In this document: positions 1 through 5,797 of the stretch, piece after piece
Layout: each line of letters starts with the position of its first letter
Position numbering within the stretch: position 1 is the stretch's first letter
NCBI GenBank assembly: GCA_030615805.1
Contig: JAUWYN010000002.1
Coordinates: forward strand, 1-35,873
Direction: 5' to 3'
From: Hadesarchaea archaeon
GTDB taxonomy: Archaea > Hadarchaeota > Hadarchaeia > Hadarchaeales > Hadarchaeaceae
Length of the DNA stretch: 35,873 nt
Program-made: the position numbers and the translations under genes
The notes under the pieces: model-generated
Told to the model about the DNA's origin: nothing
Database searches by the model: none
The model's input: only the letters and a program-made list of their open reading frames with translations

Positions 1-141
1 AAGCAAACCCCAAGCTAGTTGGTGGTCTAGTTCGGCGCGGATGGACGGGCCACGATATAGATATTGAAGTGTCAAAATTGGGGCTAAAGGTTCCTCTCGA
101 ATTAATGTGCCTAAAATTTGGTAGAAAGGGATGGCTTCCTG
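1..141. repeat. Terminal direct repeat, left copy (circular closure)
   Basis: This segment is identical to the last 141 bases of the window. A gene reads through the join without a break, so the repeat is the overlap of a circular molecule and not a biological repeat. A 141-base overlap equals a common maximum k-mer of the MEGAHIT assembler, which fits an assembly origin. The true circle is about 35,732 bp. Confidence 0.95.
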
Positions 142-170
142 TTTCTATTGATGTGGGCGGGGAGGGCTGA
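1..170 (+). CDS. Small nucleotidyltransferase-like protein, 3' part (gene crosses the circle join)
   Basis: This is the C-terminal part of a 79-residue protein that starts at 35663 and continues here after the terminal overlap, stopping at TGA 168-170. It contains VGGLVRRGWTGHDIDI, which resembles the GG...DxD core of minimal nucleotidyltransferases. The rest of such a domain is short here, with no clear third acidic residue, so activity is uncertain. It might be a reduced domain or a binding module. The next gene begins 3 bp downstream. Confidence 0.7.
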   Translation, partial: ANPKLVGGLVRRGWTGHDIDIEVSKLGLKVPLELMCLKFGRKGWLPVSIDVGGEG

Positions 171-172
171 AC

Positions 173-331
173 ATGCCATGCCGAGGCGACAGGGAAGCCA
201 TGATAAAATATCTGGCGAGGTTGGGGATACGCTACACCCGCATTACCTGCGACGATTGCCCCTCGAAGAATAGTTGCCATTGGGCTTATGATGCCTACAA
301 CACGGATGGGGATTGTTTGGCGGTGAAATGA
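173..331 (+). CDS. 52-residue cysteine-rich microprotein
   Basis: The ATG lies 2 bp after the preceding stop, and GGGGAGGG about 10 bases upstream serves as ribosome site. Five cysteines are present, including TCDDCPSKNSC in the middle, a CxxC-x4-C pattern that recurs in the microproteins at 3421 and 3798. Metal binding, probably zinc, is plausible. I do not recognise a family. It belongs to the run of tiny plus-strand genes covering the first kilobase. Confidence 0.6.
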   Translation: MPCRGDREAMIKYLARLGIRYTRITCDDCPSKNSCHWAYDAYNTDGDCLAVK

Positions 332-346
332 TGGGCGGTGAGGGCA

Positions 347-460
347 ATGGTTGAATTATTGCTTTACTGCGGGGTGTGCAAGAAGCCACGTTATTTTAGA
401 GTAGTCGTGGGCGGTGGCGTTTGCACGGTTTGCGGGCACGTAGCAAGTGGTGAAATTTGA
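347..460 (+). CDS. 37-residue zinc-ribbon microprotein
   Basis: The whole protein is essentially one zinc ribbon: CGVC near residue 8 and CTVCGH near residue 27, separated by a short beta-hairpin-like stretch. The start ATG follows GGTGAGGG. Such ribbons typically bind nucleic acid or act as adaptors; no specific role can be read from the sequence. It is one of about a dozen zinc microproteins in this circle. Confidence 0.65.
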   Translation: MVELLLYCGVCKKPRYFRVVVGGGVCTVCGHVASGEI

Positions 461-466
461 GGGCTG

Positions 467-586
467 ATGGACATGGCTTTTGATGTGGCTTCATATTTGC
501 TTGGATTGTTGGGTGGCATCATGCTCGGTGCTGCGCTTATGCGGCGACACCTTGAGCGGGGCGGGGAGGGCGAGAGGCGTGGCTGA
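467..586 (+). CDS. 39-residue single-span membrane peptide
   Basis: Residues 4-25 form one hydrophobic segment rich in Leu, Gly and Ala, followed by a basic, Arg/Glu/Gly-rich tail. This predicts a single-pass membrane peptide with its C terminus probably inside. The start follows TGAGGGCTG, which acts as ribosome site. The last 8 bases overlap the next gene. Function unknown; tiny membrane proteins are common in membrane-bearing archaeal viruses. Confidence 0.55.
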   Translation: MDMAFDVASYLLGLLGGIMLGAALMRRHLERGGEGERRG

Positions 587-731
587 ATGGAAGGGTTGCG
601 GTCATAGTGTTGAGGCGATGATTTTGGATGGCAACCCTCTCTCAATTATTCCCTATCTCGAATTTCGGGAGAACAATCCAGATGAGTTGTGCTGGGAATG
701 TTGGTTGAAGAAAAGGGGGCGGCGGCGGTGA
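579..731 (+). CDS. 50-residue zinc-finger-like microprotein
   Basis: I choose the GTG at 579, overlapping the preceding stop and preceded by GGGAGGGCGAG, over a longer frame that would overwrite the previous gene. The protein has WKGCGH near the N terminus and LCWECW near the C terminus, giving two ligand pairs (Cys/His and CxxC) expected to hold one zinc. The tail is very basic. Function unknown. Confidence 0.55.
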   Translation: MAEWKGCGHSVEAMILDGNPLSIIPYLEFRENNPDELCWECWLKKRGRRR

Positions 732-737
732 GCGGTG

Positions 738-953
738 ATGGCAACCATTTGTGAAGGATGCAACTGCTATTGGGGATCGCCGGGGAACCGAGCCTGCGAT
801 GTGGAGCTGACGCGCAAGTGCCTCCGGCCCCGAATTCCGACGGACTGCCCGAAGGGATTGGGGCAGAGGCGGATTGACAGCCGTGTTCATTATTCGAGCG
901 GGGGTTTTCCGCCTCATATTCATCCTTCTAGGATCAGGGAGGCGATTGCATAG
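738..953 (+). CDS. 71-residue cysteine-rich protein
   Basis: The ATG at 738 follows a GGTGAGCGGTG stretch; a GTG one codon earlier is also possible. Five cysteines occur in the first 40 residues (CEGCNC, then single Cys in RACD, RKC and DCP), suggesting a small metal-binding knot. The C-terminal third is Arg/His-rich and probably flexible. No family recognised. Confidence 0.5.
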   Translation: MATICEGCNCYWGSPGNRACDVELTRKCLRPRIPTDCPKGLGQRRIDSRVHYSSGGFPPHIHPSRIREAIA

Positions 954-964
954 CTGAGTTTCCA

Positions 965-1363
965 GTGGAAGCCGACCTCACCATCACGGGCAGGAGGGTC
1001 ATCGGCTGCCTCATGGGGAAGGGGACGAACGGAGCCAGGGCCGTCGACCTCGCGCTGGAGCTGGGGATGCACACGAACCAGGTGCAGCACGTCCTCGGCA
1101 GGCAGCTCGAGCCGATAGGGGAGGCCTTCAGGGCGGGGGAGAACTGGGTCGCCACGGACGCCGCCATCTCGCTGAAGGCCAGCCCGAAGATCGCGCTAGA
1201 CCGGTTGAAGGCAGAGCTGGAGAGTTCCCTTTTTAACGGGGGGAAGCCGCCGGAGCGCATCGTCGCCTTCCTAGAGGAATATCGTGCTGCACGCGACTTG
1301 CCTAGCCCACTAACACCAGGGGAGGCATTCAAGTTCGCGCAGAGGAGGGCGATGAGGGCATGA
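965..1363 (+). CDS. Winged-helix-like DNA-binding protein, 132 residues
   Basis: Residues about 8-60 read as a helix-turn-helix: GARAVDLALELGMHTNQVQH followed by a probable wing. The C-terminal part is helical with a basic end (FAQRRAMRA). The start is GTG; the ribosome site is weak, so the exact N terminus is uncertain. The gene ends 2 bp before the first iteron-like repeat at 1366, and another DNA-binding gene lies on the far side. It could therefore bind those repeats as a replication or copy-control regulator; this is inference from position. Confidence 0.65.
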   Translation: MEADLTITGRRVIGCLMGKGTNGARAVDLALELGMHTNQVQHVLGRQLEPIGEAFRAGENWVATDAAISLKASPKIALDRLKAELESSLFNGGKPPERIVAFLEEYRAARDLPSPLTPGEAFKFAQRRAMRA

Positions 1364-1396
1364 TTATCTTTCCACTTTCTACATTGCTCGGTTTCA

Positions 1397-1413
1397 GTGT
1401 GTGTGCGTGTGTA
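1397..1413. repeat. Alternating GT/CG tract (possible Z-DNA)
   Basis: A 17-base alternating purine-pyrimidine run, mostly GT with one CG step, sits inside the iteron gap. A second alternating tract of opposite strand sense (CA type) lies inside the next gene near 1784-1803. Such runs can adopt left-handed DNA under torsion. Confidence 0.5.
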
Positions 1414-1496
1414 AGGGGTTTTGCAAATGCGATATCGAAAAAGTGGCGAAAGGAGGCAGGATTGGGCTTCTTATCTTTCCCAATTCTACAATTCTA

Positions 1497-1530
1497 CCTC
1501 TTTCTTTCTTTCTTTCTTTCTTTTCTTTCC
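1497..1530. repeat. CTTT microsatellite, pure pyrimidine tract
   Basis: Thirty-four uninterrupted pyrimidines made mainly of CTTT units lie between iteron copies 2 and 3. Homopurine-homopyrimidine mirror repeats melt or form triplexes and are often part of replication origins. Length variation by slippage is likely. Confidence 0.75.
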
Positions 1531-1573
1531 AGATTCTACATTACTACAATTGAATTCTACATTGCTACAATTG

Positions 1574-1590
1574 GGAAAGATAATCTTTCC
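1574..1590. promoter_or_regulatory. Perfect palindrome GGAAAGAT-A-ATCTTTCC
   Basis: An 8+1+8 perfect inverted repeat whose right arm is the fourth ATCTTTCC motif of the iteron cluster. This gives a natural binding site for a dimer, ending 25 bp before the gene at 1616. The adjacent products (965-1363 and 1616-2047) are the obvious candidate binders. Confidence 0.65.
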
Positions 1591-1615
1591 AAATTCTACA
1601 TTTCGGAGCGATATC

Positions 1616-2047
1616 ATGGCTGAAAAGAAGAAGGTGCAGCTCGGCTGGTCGGTCCCGGAGGAGTCCGCAAGGAGCTTCAGGGAGGCCGTGATTCGCAGAT
1701 GGGGGCAGAAATACCTCTATTTTGGCGAGGAGCTCGGGCGGGCCATGGACAACTACGTTGATAACCACCTATCCGGTTCCCTCGTGCACGCGCACACACA
1801 CGTTCCTCTTTCGACGAGGGGCTTGAACACGACCAAGCGCATCATGGACCGCATCCGCAGCAAGTTCACGAAGCAGGTCTTGGAGAAGGATGTCGACATG
1901 GCGATCCGGCACGAGGCGGGGACATGCGACCGAACGATAAGGGATCAGAAAAACACGCTGCTCAGGCTCGGCTTGCTCAAGGTCAAGGTCGTGGGCGAGT
2001 TCGGCAAGCAGAGCATCTACGAGATTGCGAAGGTGGACGCAAAATGA
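1616..2047 (+). CDS. DNA-binding protein, RHH-like N terminus and winged-helix C terminus, 143 residues
   Basis: The ATG follows CGGAGCG and lies just after the iteron cluster. Residues about 5-45 (VQLGWSVPEESARSFREAV) resemble a ribbon-helix-helix. Residues about 65-143 look like a winged helix with basic wing residues (TCDRTIRDQKNTLLRLGLLK, then a beta-hairpin). Placed directly downstream of iterons and a palindrome, it may be a replication initiator accessory, a copy-number regulator or an autorepressor. It overlaps the HNH gene by ATGA. Confidence 0.6.
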   Translation: MAEKKKVQLGWSVPEESARSFREAVIRRWGQKYLYFGEELGRAMDNYVDNHLSGSLVHAHTHVPLSTRGLNTTKRIMDRIRSKFTKQVLEKDVDMAIRHEAGTCDRTIRDQKNTLLRLGLLKVKVVGEFGKQSIYEIAKVDAK

Positions 2048-2424
2048 TGTTCAGGTTGTTGAGGAAGCTCAGGCTGGAGATATTGCTCAGGGATCAGTTC
2101 AGGTGCCAGGAGTGCGGCTCGTCGAGGAACCTGCAAGTCCACCATCGGAGGTACGAGGTCAAGTTCAACCCCGATGACTTCGTGACGCTTTGTTCGCACT
2201 GCCATGCTCGCACCAAGAAATCCCGAAGGCTACCGCTCTCCGACTACCCGTTCACTAGCATCGTCATCGAGAGCAAGGGACACATACCGCCCGAACCCGC
2301 CATCGAAGTTGAGCTAGTTGACCTCGGGGATGATGAGTTCGACCGCGAGCTAATGGAATCGATTGAAAAGGGCGAACTTCGCGTCGATGCGGCTGGGGAG
2401 GCAAGGAGGAGGGTTGGATCGTGA
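2044..2424 (+). CDS. HNH endonuclease, 126 residues
   Basis: A canonical zinc-bound HNH fold is visible: CQECG at 21-25, LQVHHRRY at 30-37, Asn42 in FNPDD, and LCSHCHAR at 49-56. The ligands Cys21, Cys24, Cys50, Cys53 and the His-Asn-His set (His34, Asn42, His54) are intact, so nicking or cleavage of DNA is expected. The C-terminal 60 residues are acidic and unrelated to the nuclease core. The start overlaps the previous stop (ATGA). It could act in homing, recombination or anti-host cleavage; the target is unknown. Confidence 0.85.
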   Translation: MMFRLLRKLRLEILLRDQFRCQECGSSRNLQVHHRRYEVKFNPDDFVTLCSHCHARTKKSRRLPLSDYPFTSIVIESKGHIPPEPAIEVELVDLGDDEFDRELMESIEKGELRVDAAGEARRRVGS

Positions 2425-2507
2425 GCAAAAAAACTGCCGAGGCTCGATGGCTTGCCAAGTTAAGGGCCAAGCGTCGGTCTCGCCGGGTGGGGGGCGGAGC
2501 TAAATGA
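2421..2507 (+). CDS. 28-residue highly basic micropeptide
   Basis: A GTG overlapping the HNH stop opens a 28-codon frame whose product has twelve Lys/Arg (for example RAKRRSRRV) and ends at an ATGA junction with the next gene. Coding is supported by the two coupled overlaps, but the peptide is so short that it could be a translational leader. Its 3' end carries a sequence repeated at 2950-2963. Confidence 0.4.
   Translation: MSKKTAEARWLAKLRAKRRSRRVGGGAK
2477..2490. repeat. Direct repeat flanking an HNH-type gene, left copy
   Basis: GTCTCGCCGGGTGG is repeated exactly at 2950-2963, followed in both places by a G-rich ribosome site and an ATG. In both copies it encodes SRRV near a C terminus. 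The unit between the copies is the zinc/HNH-like gene at 2504. Confidence 0.65.
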
Positions 2508-2974
2508 CCAACTGCGAACGATGCGGGTTTGAACCAGCTAATAGAACTCCCTATAACGAGGAAAAAAGGGAAATTGAGCATGTTTGCGAGTATTGTTTCA
2601 GCCAAATGTATCCCGAGCACTATAACAATTTAAGCGATGATCCATGCGTGAAATGTGGTTCGCGTTTGAATGTAGTCAAGCACCACGTTAGTTATTCGAC
2701 ACATACGACAATCCCGCTTTGTGCCAAATGTCATCGTCAAGAACATAAGAACGCCGCACGCCCAGCCGATTCCCCCCGATGTCTTGGGTGTAACAAACTC
2801 CTCTCTTGGCGTCAAGGAGTGAATGGATGGGTATGTAAAAACTGGGGATGTCACAGATATTGGAAATATGGCCGGGGACCAGTAATCCATATCATCCCAC
2901 AGCTGGATGTGAATTTTAGTTCGTTGCCGATGGTGTTCGAGCTGTCACCGTCTCGCCGGGTGGAGGGGGGCTAG
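2504..2974 (+). CDS. Multi-zinc-finger HNH-like protein, 156 residues
   Basis: Three metal sites appear in order: CERC (4-7) with CEYC (28-31); a central HNH-type finger CVKCG (48-52), VVKHHVSY (57-64), LCAKCHRQEH (72-81); and a C-terminal ribbon CLGC (93-96) with CKNWGC (111-116). The central unit resembles the HNH fold but the usual catalytic Asn position is Thr/Ile, so it may be structural or a variant nuclease. The gene is visibly more AT-rich than its neighbours and bracketed by a 14-base direct repeat, which suggests recent acquisition. Confidence 0.7.
   Translation: MTNCERCGFEPANRTPYNEEKREIEHVCEYCFSQMYPEHYNNLSDDPCVKCGSRLNVVKHHVSYSTHTTIPLCAKCHRQEHKNAARPADSPRCLGCNKLLSWRQGVNGWVCKNWGCHRYWKYGRGPVIHIIPQLDVNFSSLPMVFELSPSRRVEGG
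2950..2963. repeat. Direct repeat flanking an HNH-type gene, right copy
   Basis: Exact second copy of the 14-base sequence at 2477-2490, lying in the last codons of the HNH-like gene and just upstream of the ribosome site for the gene at 2976. The 473-bp interval between copies equals one gene unit. Confidence 0.65.
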
Positions 2975-2975
2975 C

Positions 2976-3179
2976 ATGTTCCCAGCACTCAACCCCTCGA
3001 AGCTGACGAAGGACGATATGAAAACGCTCCGTTACTCAATCCAGATGCTCCACGAGCTCATGGCGGACTTATTGAACCAAGAAAATTGGGAGACTGACTA
3101 CGACCTATGCGATGAAATCAGAAAACAACTGCTCGAAGTCCTGAAGAACGCCGAGTTGAGGGCGAGGGGTGGCCCCTGA
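2976..3179 (+). CDS. 67-residue helical protein, function unknown
   Basis: The ATG follows GGAGGGGGG. The product is almost entirely helical and charged, with a heptad-like stretch (TLRYSIQMLHELMADLLNQE) that suggests a small helical hairpin or dimer. No family recognised. It is coupled by TGATG to the membrane protein that follows. Confidence 0.55.
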   Translation: MFPALNPSKLTKDDMKTLRYSIQMLHELMADLLNQENWETDYDLCDEIRKQLLEVLKNAELRARGGP

Positions 3180-3421
3180 TGGCCGACTCCGTTGGAATGC
3201 TGCTGTGGATAGTCGTCATAGTGAGCTCGATAACTATACTCGCAGGCTTCGTGGGCGCGTTTGCGTTGGCGACAAGACCGTTGAGTGGGACTGACATAGC
3301 CCTCATTCCTATCATAGCATTACCGTTGGGGTATCATCTGCTGTCCGAAGCTGGCTTGTTTTTGCCTGTGGTATTTGGCTCACTGCTGGCTTCGATTGCC
3401 TTAACATGGAGGGGTTCCTGA
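3179..3421 (+). CDS. 80-residue integral membrane protein
   Basis: Three hydrophobic segments at about residues 6-28, 36-54 and 57-75, with short polar loops, predict a three-span membrane protein with little outside the bilayer. Start and stop are coupled to both neighbours (TGATG). Small, very hydrophobic proteins are major virion components in spindle-shaped and pleomorphic archaeal viruses, but nothing specific identifies this one. Confidence 0.6.
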   Translation: MADSVGMLLWIVVIVSSITILAGFVGAFALATRPLSGTDIALIPIIALPLGYHLLSEAGLFLPVVFGSLLASIALTWRGS

Positions 3422-3519
3422 TGTCCGTCTTCTGCCCCTACGAACAAGGCAACGTCCCGATAGAGAAGTGCCGGAGCTGCGACAGGAAGGAGACGTGCCC
3501 TTTGTTGAGTGGTTGGTGA
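3421..3519 (+). CDS. 32-residue cysteine-rich microprotein
   Basis: The ATG overlaps the previous stop (TGATG). The protein has an N-terminal Cys and the motif CRSCDRKETCPL near its centre, the same CxxC-x4-C layout as in the genes at 173 and 3798. Zinc or iron-sulfur binding is possible. Function unknown. Confidence 0.5.
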   Translation: MSVFCPYEQGNVPIEKCRSCDRKETCPLLSGW

Positions 3520-3525
3520 TGGCTC

Positions 3526-3801
3526 ATGTTCGGTAAAAGTTTCTATATAGATATCGTGAAGCGGTATGAAGAAAACAGGGAGAAATGGGGAAACCAGAGC
3601 AGGGAAGTCGTGTTCGCGGTTTTGGTCGAGGAAATCGGGGAAGTCGCACGCGCATTGTTAAACCGCTTTTCTGAAAACAAGGAAAAGGATGGCGCAGTCG
3701 ATTTAAGAAAAGAATGCGTGGATGCGGCTGCCGTTTTATGGGACATTTATGATCGAGCAGATGAACTTGTCAGAAAAACAGAGCTGGAGGGGAGGGGATG
3801 A
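3526..3801 (+). CDS. MazG-like nucleotide pyrophosphohydrolase, 91 residues
   Basis: All-alpha NTP pyrophosphatase signature: VEEIGEVARALL (EExxE, Glu35, Glu36, Glu39), then LRKECVDAAAVLWD (ExxD, Glu63 and Asp66) in the second helix pair. The family hydrolyses NTPs or dNTPs to monophosphates with magnesium. Virus-borne copies may clean or rebalance nucleotide pools or lower host alarmones. The length fits a single-domain member. It overlaps the next gene (ATGA). Confidence 0.8.
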   Translation: MFGKSFYIDIVKRYEENREKWGNQSREVVFAVLVEEIGEVARALLNRFSENKEKDGAVDLRKECVDAAAVLWDIYDRADELVRKTELEGRG

Positions 3802-3950
3802 CCGCCATCTTGAATGATGAAAACCTGATGGGATGCATCAGGACGCTGTTGAAAATCGAGCATGGGAGTTTTCCAGATTGGGCTTGCTTACAGTGCGAGA
3901 ATCTTAGTAAATGCGAAAAACTTTTTCGCGGGCTGGAGGCGGGGAGATGA
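3798..3950 (+). CDS. 50-residue cysteine-motif microprotein
   Basis: The ATG overlaps the MazG-like stop. A helical N-terminal half is followed by WACLQCENLSKCEKLF, a CxxC-x4-C motif shared with the microproteins at 173 and 3421. The three look like a small paralogous metal-binding family. Function unknown. Confidence 0.5.
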   Translation: MTAILNDENLMGCIRTLLKIEHGSFPDWACLQCENLSKCEKLFRGLEAGR

Positions 3951-4171
3951 TGACCAAGGTGAGGTTCCTCGTTCTGTATATCTCCTTCGGCGTTTCACTG
4001 TTGGCGTTCAAGGAAGTGGCGCACCGAGGCGTGCATGGGGCACCTTCCCTCTGGATGGGTCCCGTTCAGCTTGCGATTCTTTTCGTGCTGTTCCTGCCGT
4101 GGTTCTTGAAACTTCCGTCGGGGGGGAGTTGGCGGTCATGGCACTCCGAAAAGGAGGACTGTTGGAAATGA
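3947..4171 (+). CDS. 74-residue two-span membrane protein
   Basis: The start ATG (or the adjacent ATG at 3950) overlaps the previous stop and follows GGCGGGGAG. Hydrophobic segments at about 6-23 and 36-54 are separated by a short His-containing loop; the tail is polar. Stop and start overlap the next gene (ATGA). Function unknown. Confidence 0.55.
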   Translation: MMTKVRFLVLYISFGVSLLAFKEVAHRGVHGAPSLWMGPVQLAILFVLFLPWFLKLPSGGSWRSWHSEKEDCWK

Positions 4172-4383
4172 GAAAAGCTCTGATTATCAACCCGCATCGA
4201 ATTGATGATCTTAGCGATGTGTTGGCGATAGCTCGCGCCGAGGGAAAAAGGGCGTTCAGAACGGCTGAGAACATTCGTGTCCCCCCGGATGCCAATCTTC
4301 CTCGGGATGAGTTAGGGAATTATATCGTCGTGGTTGAGTTGCACAGTTCCCCAGGCGTAGGGGAGTCGAGGCAAAAGAAGTGA
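4168..4383 (+). CDS. 71-residue soluble protein, function unknown
   Basis: I choose ATG 4168 because AAAGGAGG lies 10 bases upstream and the start overlaps the previous stop; longer readings in this frame would overwrite two other genes. The sequence suggests an alpha/beta fold (MRKALIINPHRIDDLSDVLA). It is coupled by GTGA to the glycosyltransferase and may be the first gene of the glycan island or the last of the small-gene cluster. Confidence 0.6.
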   Translation: MRKALIINPHRIDDLSDVLAIARAEGKRAFRTAENIRVPPDANLPRDELGNYIVVVELHSSPGVGESRQKK

Positions 4384-5393
4384 GGATATGCATGCTTACT
4401 AGGTTCTTTAATCGCAGGAATGCGGGGATTGGTCAAATCAGTCAGAAGTTGTTGGAAAAGTTGTTGAGCCGTGGGCACGAAATCGACCCAGTGTGCACGA
4501 CCCGCAGGGGGACCGTTGGCTACCTCATCTACACGGGTGCGGAGATTCGATTTAGAATCCCTCACGATGTCGATGTCTACCATGCTCTGACACCTTTGGA
4601 GTCGATTTATCTACCGAAAGGCAAAACGGTCACGACCTTCCACGACCTAATCCCTTGGTTGTACCGCAAGGAGGAGACTTGGTACTTTTCGGGTTTCGCT
4701 GCGCCGTTCCGCCGTTGGTTCGGGAGCTGGTGGTTCAAACGTGCGTGTAGGAAGGCGGCTAAGTCGAAGCGGATCACCTGCAACTCCGAACAGACCAAGC
4801 GAGAGGTTATGAAACACCTCGGCGTGCCAGAAGAAAAAATCACGGTCACGAGACCTGGGATTTCGGAGGACTTGCAGCCAGAGGACGTGGGGCACGATGG
4901 TTACAGGATAGGAACGCTGAGTTACTTAGATCCCCGGAAGCGGATTGACATCCTGATAAGGGCGTTCAAGGCAGCGGATTTCGGAAACGCGGAGCTGGTC
5001 ATCGCTGGGAAGGGGCAAGATGAGCACAGGCTGAGAAGGATAGCCGGAAATGATCCACGAATTAAGTTTCTGGGGTTTGTGCCGGAGAAGGAAAAGGCGG
5101 ACTTCTACAACTCGCTCGATGTCTTCGTCCTACCGAGCAGGCTGGAGGGGTACGGAATCCCGCTCGTCGAGGCGATGGCATGTGGAACCCCCCTCGTTAG
5201 TCTGGATGATGCCCTGATTCCTAATGATGTGAAAATGCGAACTCATGTCGTGAGCGAGGCTGTTTTGCCGAAGTTGTTGAAGGAGCGGAAATTCAACTGC
5301 GATGTGGATGCCAACCTTGAGTTCGCCCACGGGCACGACTGGGACAAGTTCGTCGACATGACTGAAGCGGTCTATGAGGAGGTGGCGAAATGA
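4380..5393 (+). CDS. GT4-type glycosyltransferase, 337 residues
   Basis: A GT-B retaining glycosyltransferase that transfers a sugar from a nucleotide-sugar donor. The C-terminal donor half shows GTLSYLDPRKRIDILIRAF, LVIAGKGQ, IKFLGFVPEKEKADFY and the family EX7E motif EGYGIPLVE (Glu256, Glu264). The N-terminal half is shorter than usual but contains THDLIP-like TTFHDLIPWL. Start is GTG, overlapping the previous stop. It opens a run of eight overlapping genes that look like one glycan-building or modifying pathway. Donor and acceptor cannot be read. Confidence 0.9.
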   Translation: MRICMLTRFFNRRNAGIGQISQKLLEKLLSRGHEIDPVCTTRRGTVGYLIYTGAEIRFRIPHDVDVYHALTPLESIYLPKGKTVTTFHDLIPWLYRKEETWYFSGFAAPFRRWFGSWWFKRACRKAAKSKRITCNSEQTKREVMKHLGVPEEKITVTRPGISEDLQPEDVGHDGYRIGTLSYLDPRKRIDILIRAFKAADFGNAELVIAGKGQDEHRLRRIAGNDPRIKFLGFVPEKEKADFYNSLDVFVLPSRLEGYGIPLVEAMACGTPLVSLDDALIPNDVKMRTHVVSEAVLPKLLKERKFNCDVDANLEFAHGHDWDKFVDMTEAVYEEVAK

Positions 5394-5797
5394 AGATAAA
5401 AAATAACCTTAGGAGGCTGATCCCGAGACAAATGGAACTCTCTGGGGCGATTGGGGGAATGAGGATGTTCGTTTCGAGGATAGGGATATACTTGGCGTTT
5501 ATAAACTGGGTGATGATTTCAAGGATATTCTGGGCGGACTCGGAGGTTATTAGATATGTTTTCCTCGGTTCCTATTGGCTCTTTCTTTTCTTGGGGCTTG
5601 GCGGAGTAGTCTTCGTCGCACTTTTGATCGAGTGGGTCGTGATGTTTCCCTCCGAAGTTAGATTTTCTCAGCATCAGTGGGCGAAGGGCGATAGGTCCCC
5701 CCTCTACTCCGAGATTGCGGAAACGCGAGAAACCGTCGCAAGGCTCGAAAAGGAAATCTCTGAACTAAGGCGGGAACTCAGGGGGCATAAAAAATGA
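5390..5797 (+). CDS. Two-span membrane protein with C-terminal coiled coil, 135 residues
   Basis: Hydrophobic segments lie at about residues 28-48 and 56-86 (the second may be two short spans). The last 30 residues form a strong heptad pattern (IAETRETVARLEKEISELRR). It overlaps both neighbours by ATGA, inside the glycan island. It may anchor or scaffold the cytosolic enzymes at the membrane; this is inference from position. No family recognised. Confidence 0.6.
   Translation: MKIKNNLRRLIPRQMELSGAIGGMRMFVSRIGIYLAFINWVMISRIFWADSEVIRYVFLGSYWLFLFLGLGGVVFVALLIEWVVMFPSEVRFSQHQWAKGDRSPLYSEIAETRETVARLEKEISELRRELRGHKK

Larger units (their letters stand above)
1366..1602. repeat. Iteron-like repeat cluster, origin or operator candidate
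   Basis: The only sizeable gap in the first 27 kb (1364-1615) holds four copies of a motif of the form ATCTTTCC-nn-WTTCTACA, beginning at 1366, 1473, 1523 (one mismatch) and 1583. Copies 3 and 4 enclose two tandem 21-base units of TTCTACATTRCTACAATTG (1534 and 1555). The gap also holds a GT tract, a 34-base pyrimidine run and a perfect palindrome, and is flanked by two DNA-binding genes. Iterons, easily melted DNA and adjacent binding proteins are typical of replication origins or strong operators. Which of these it is cannot be told from sequence. Confidence 0.7.

Noticed and set aside
1360..1623. 87-codon frame across the iteron region
   Set aside because: Its content is the translated CTTT and TTCTACA repeats (runs of Phe/Leu/Ser). 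The repeats and palindrome explain the DNA better than a protein.
3862..4167. Long upstream extension of the gene at 4168
   Set aside because: It would overwrite the microprotein at 3798 and the membrane protein at 3947, both of which have coupled starts and sensible composition; GGAGG supports ATG 4168.
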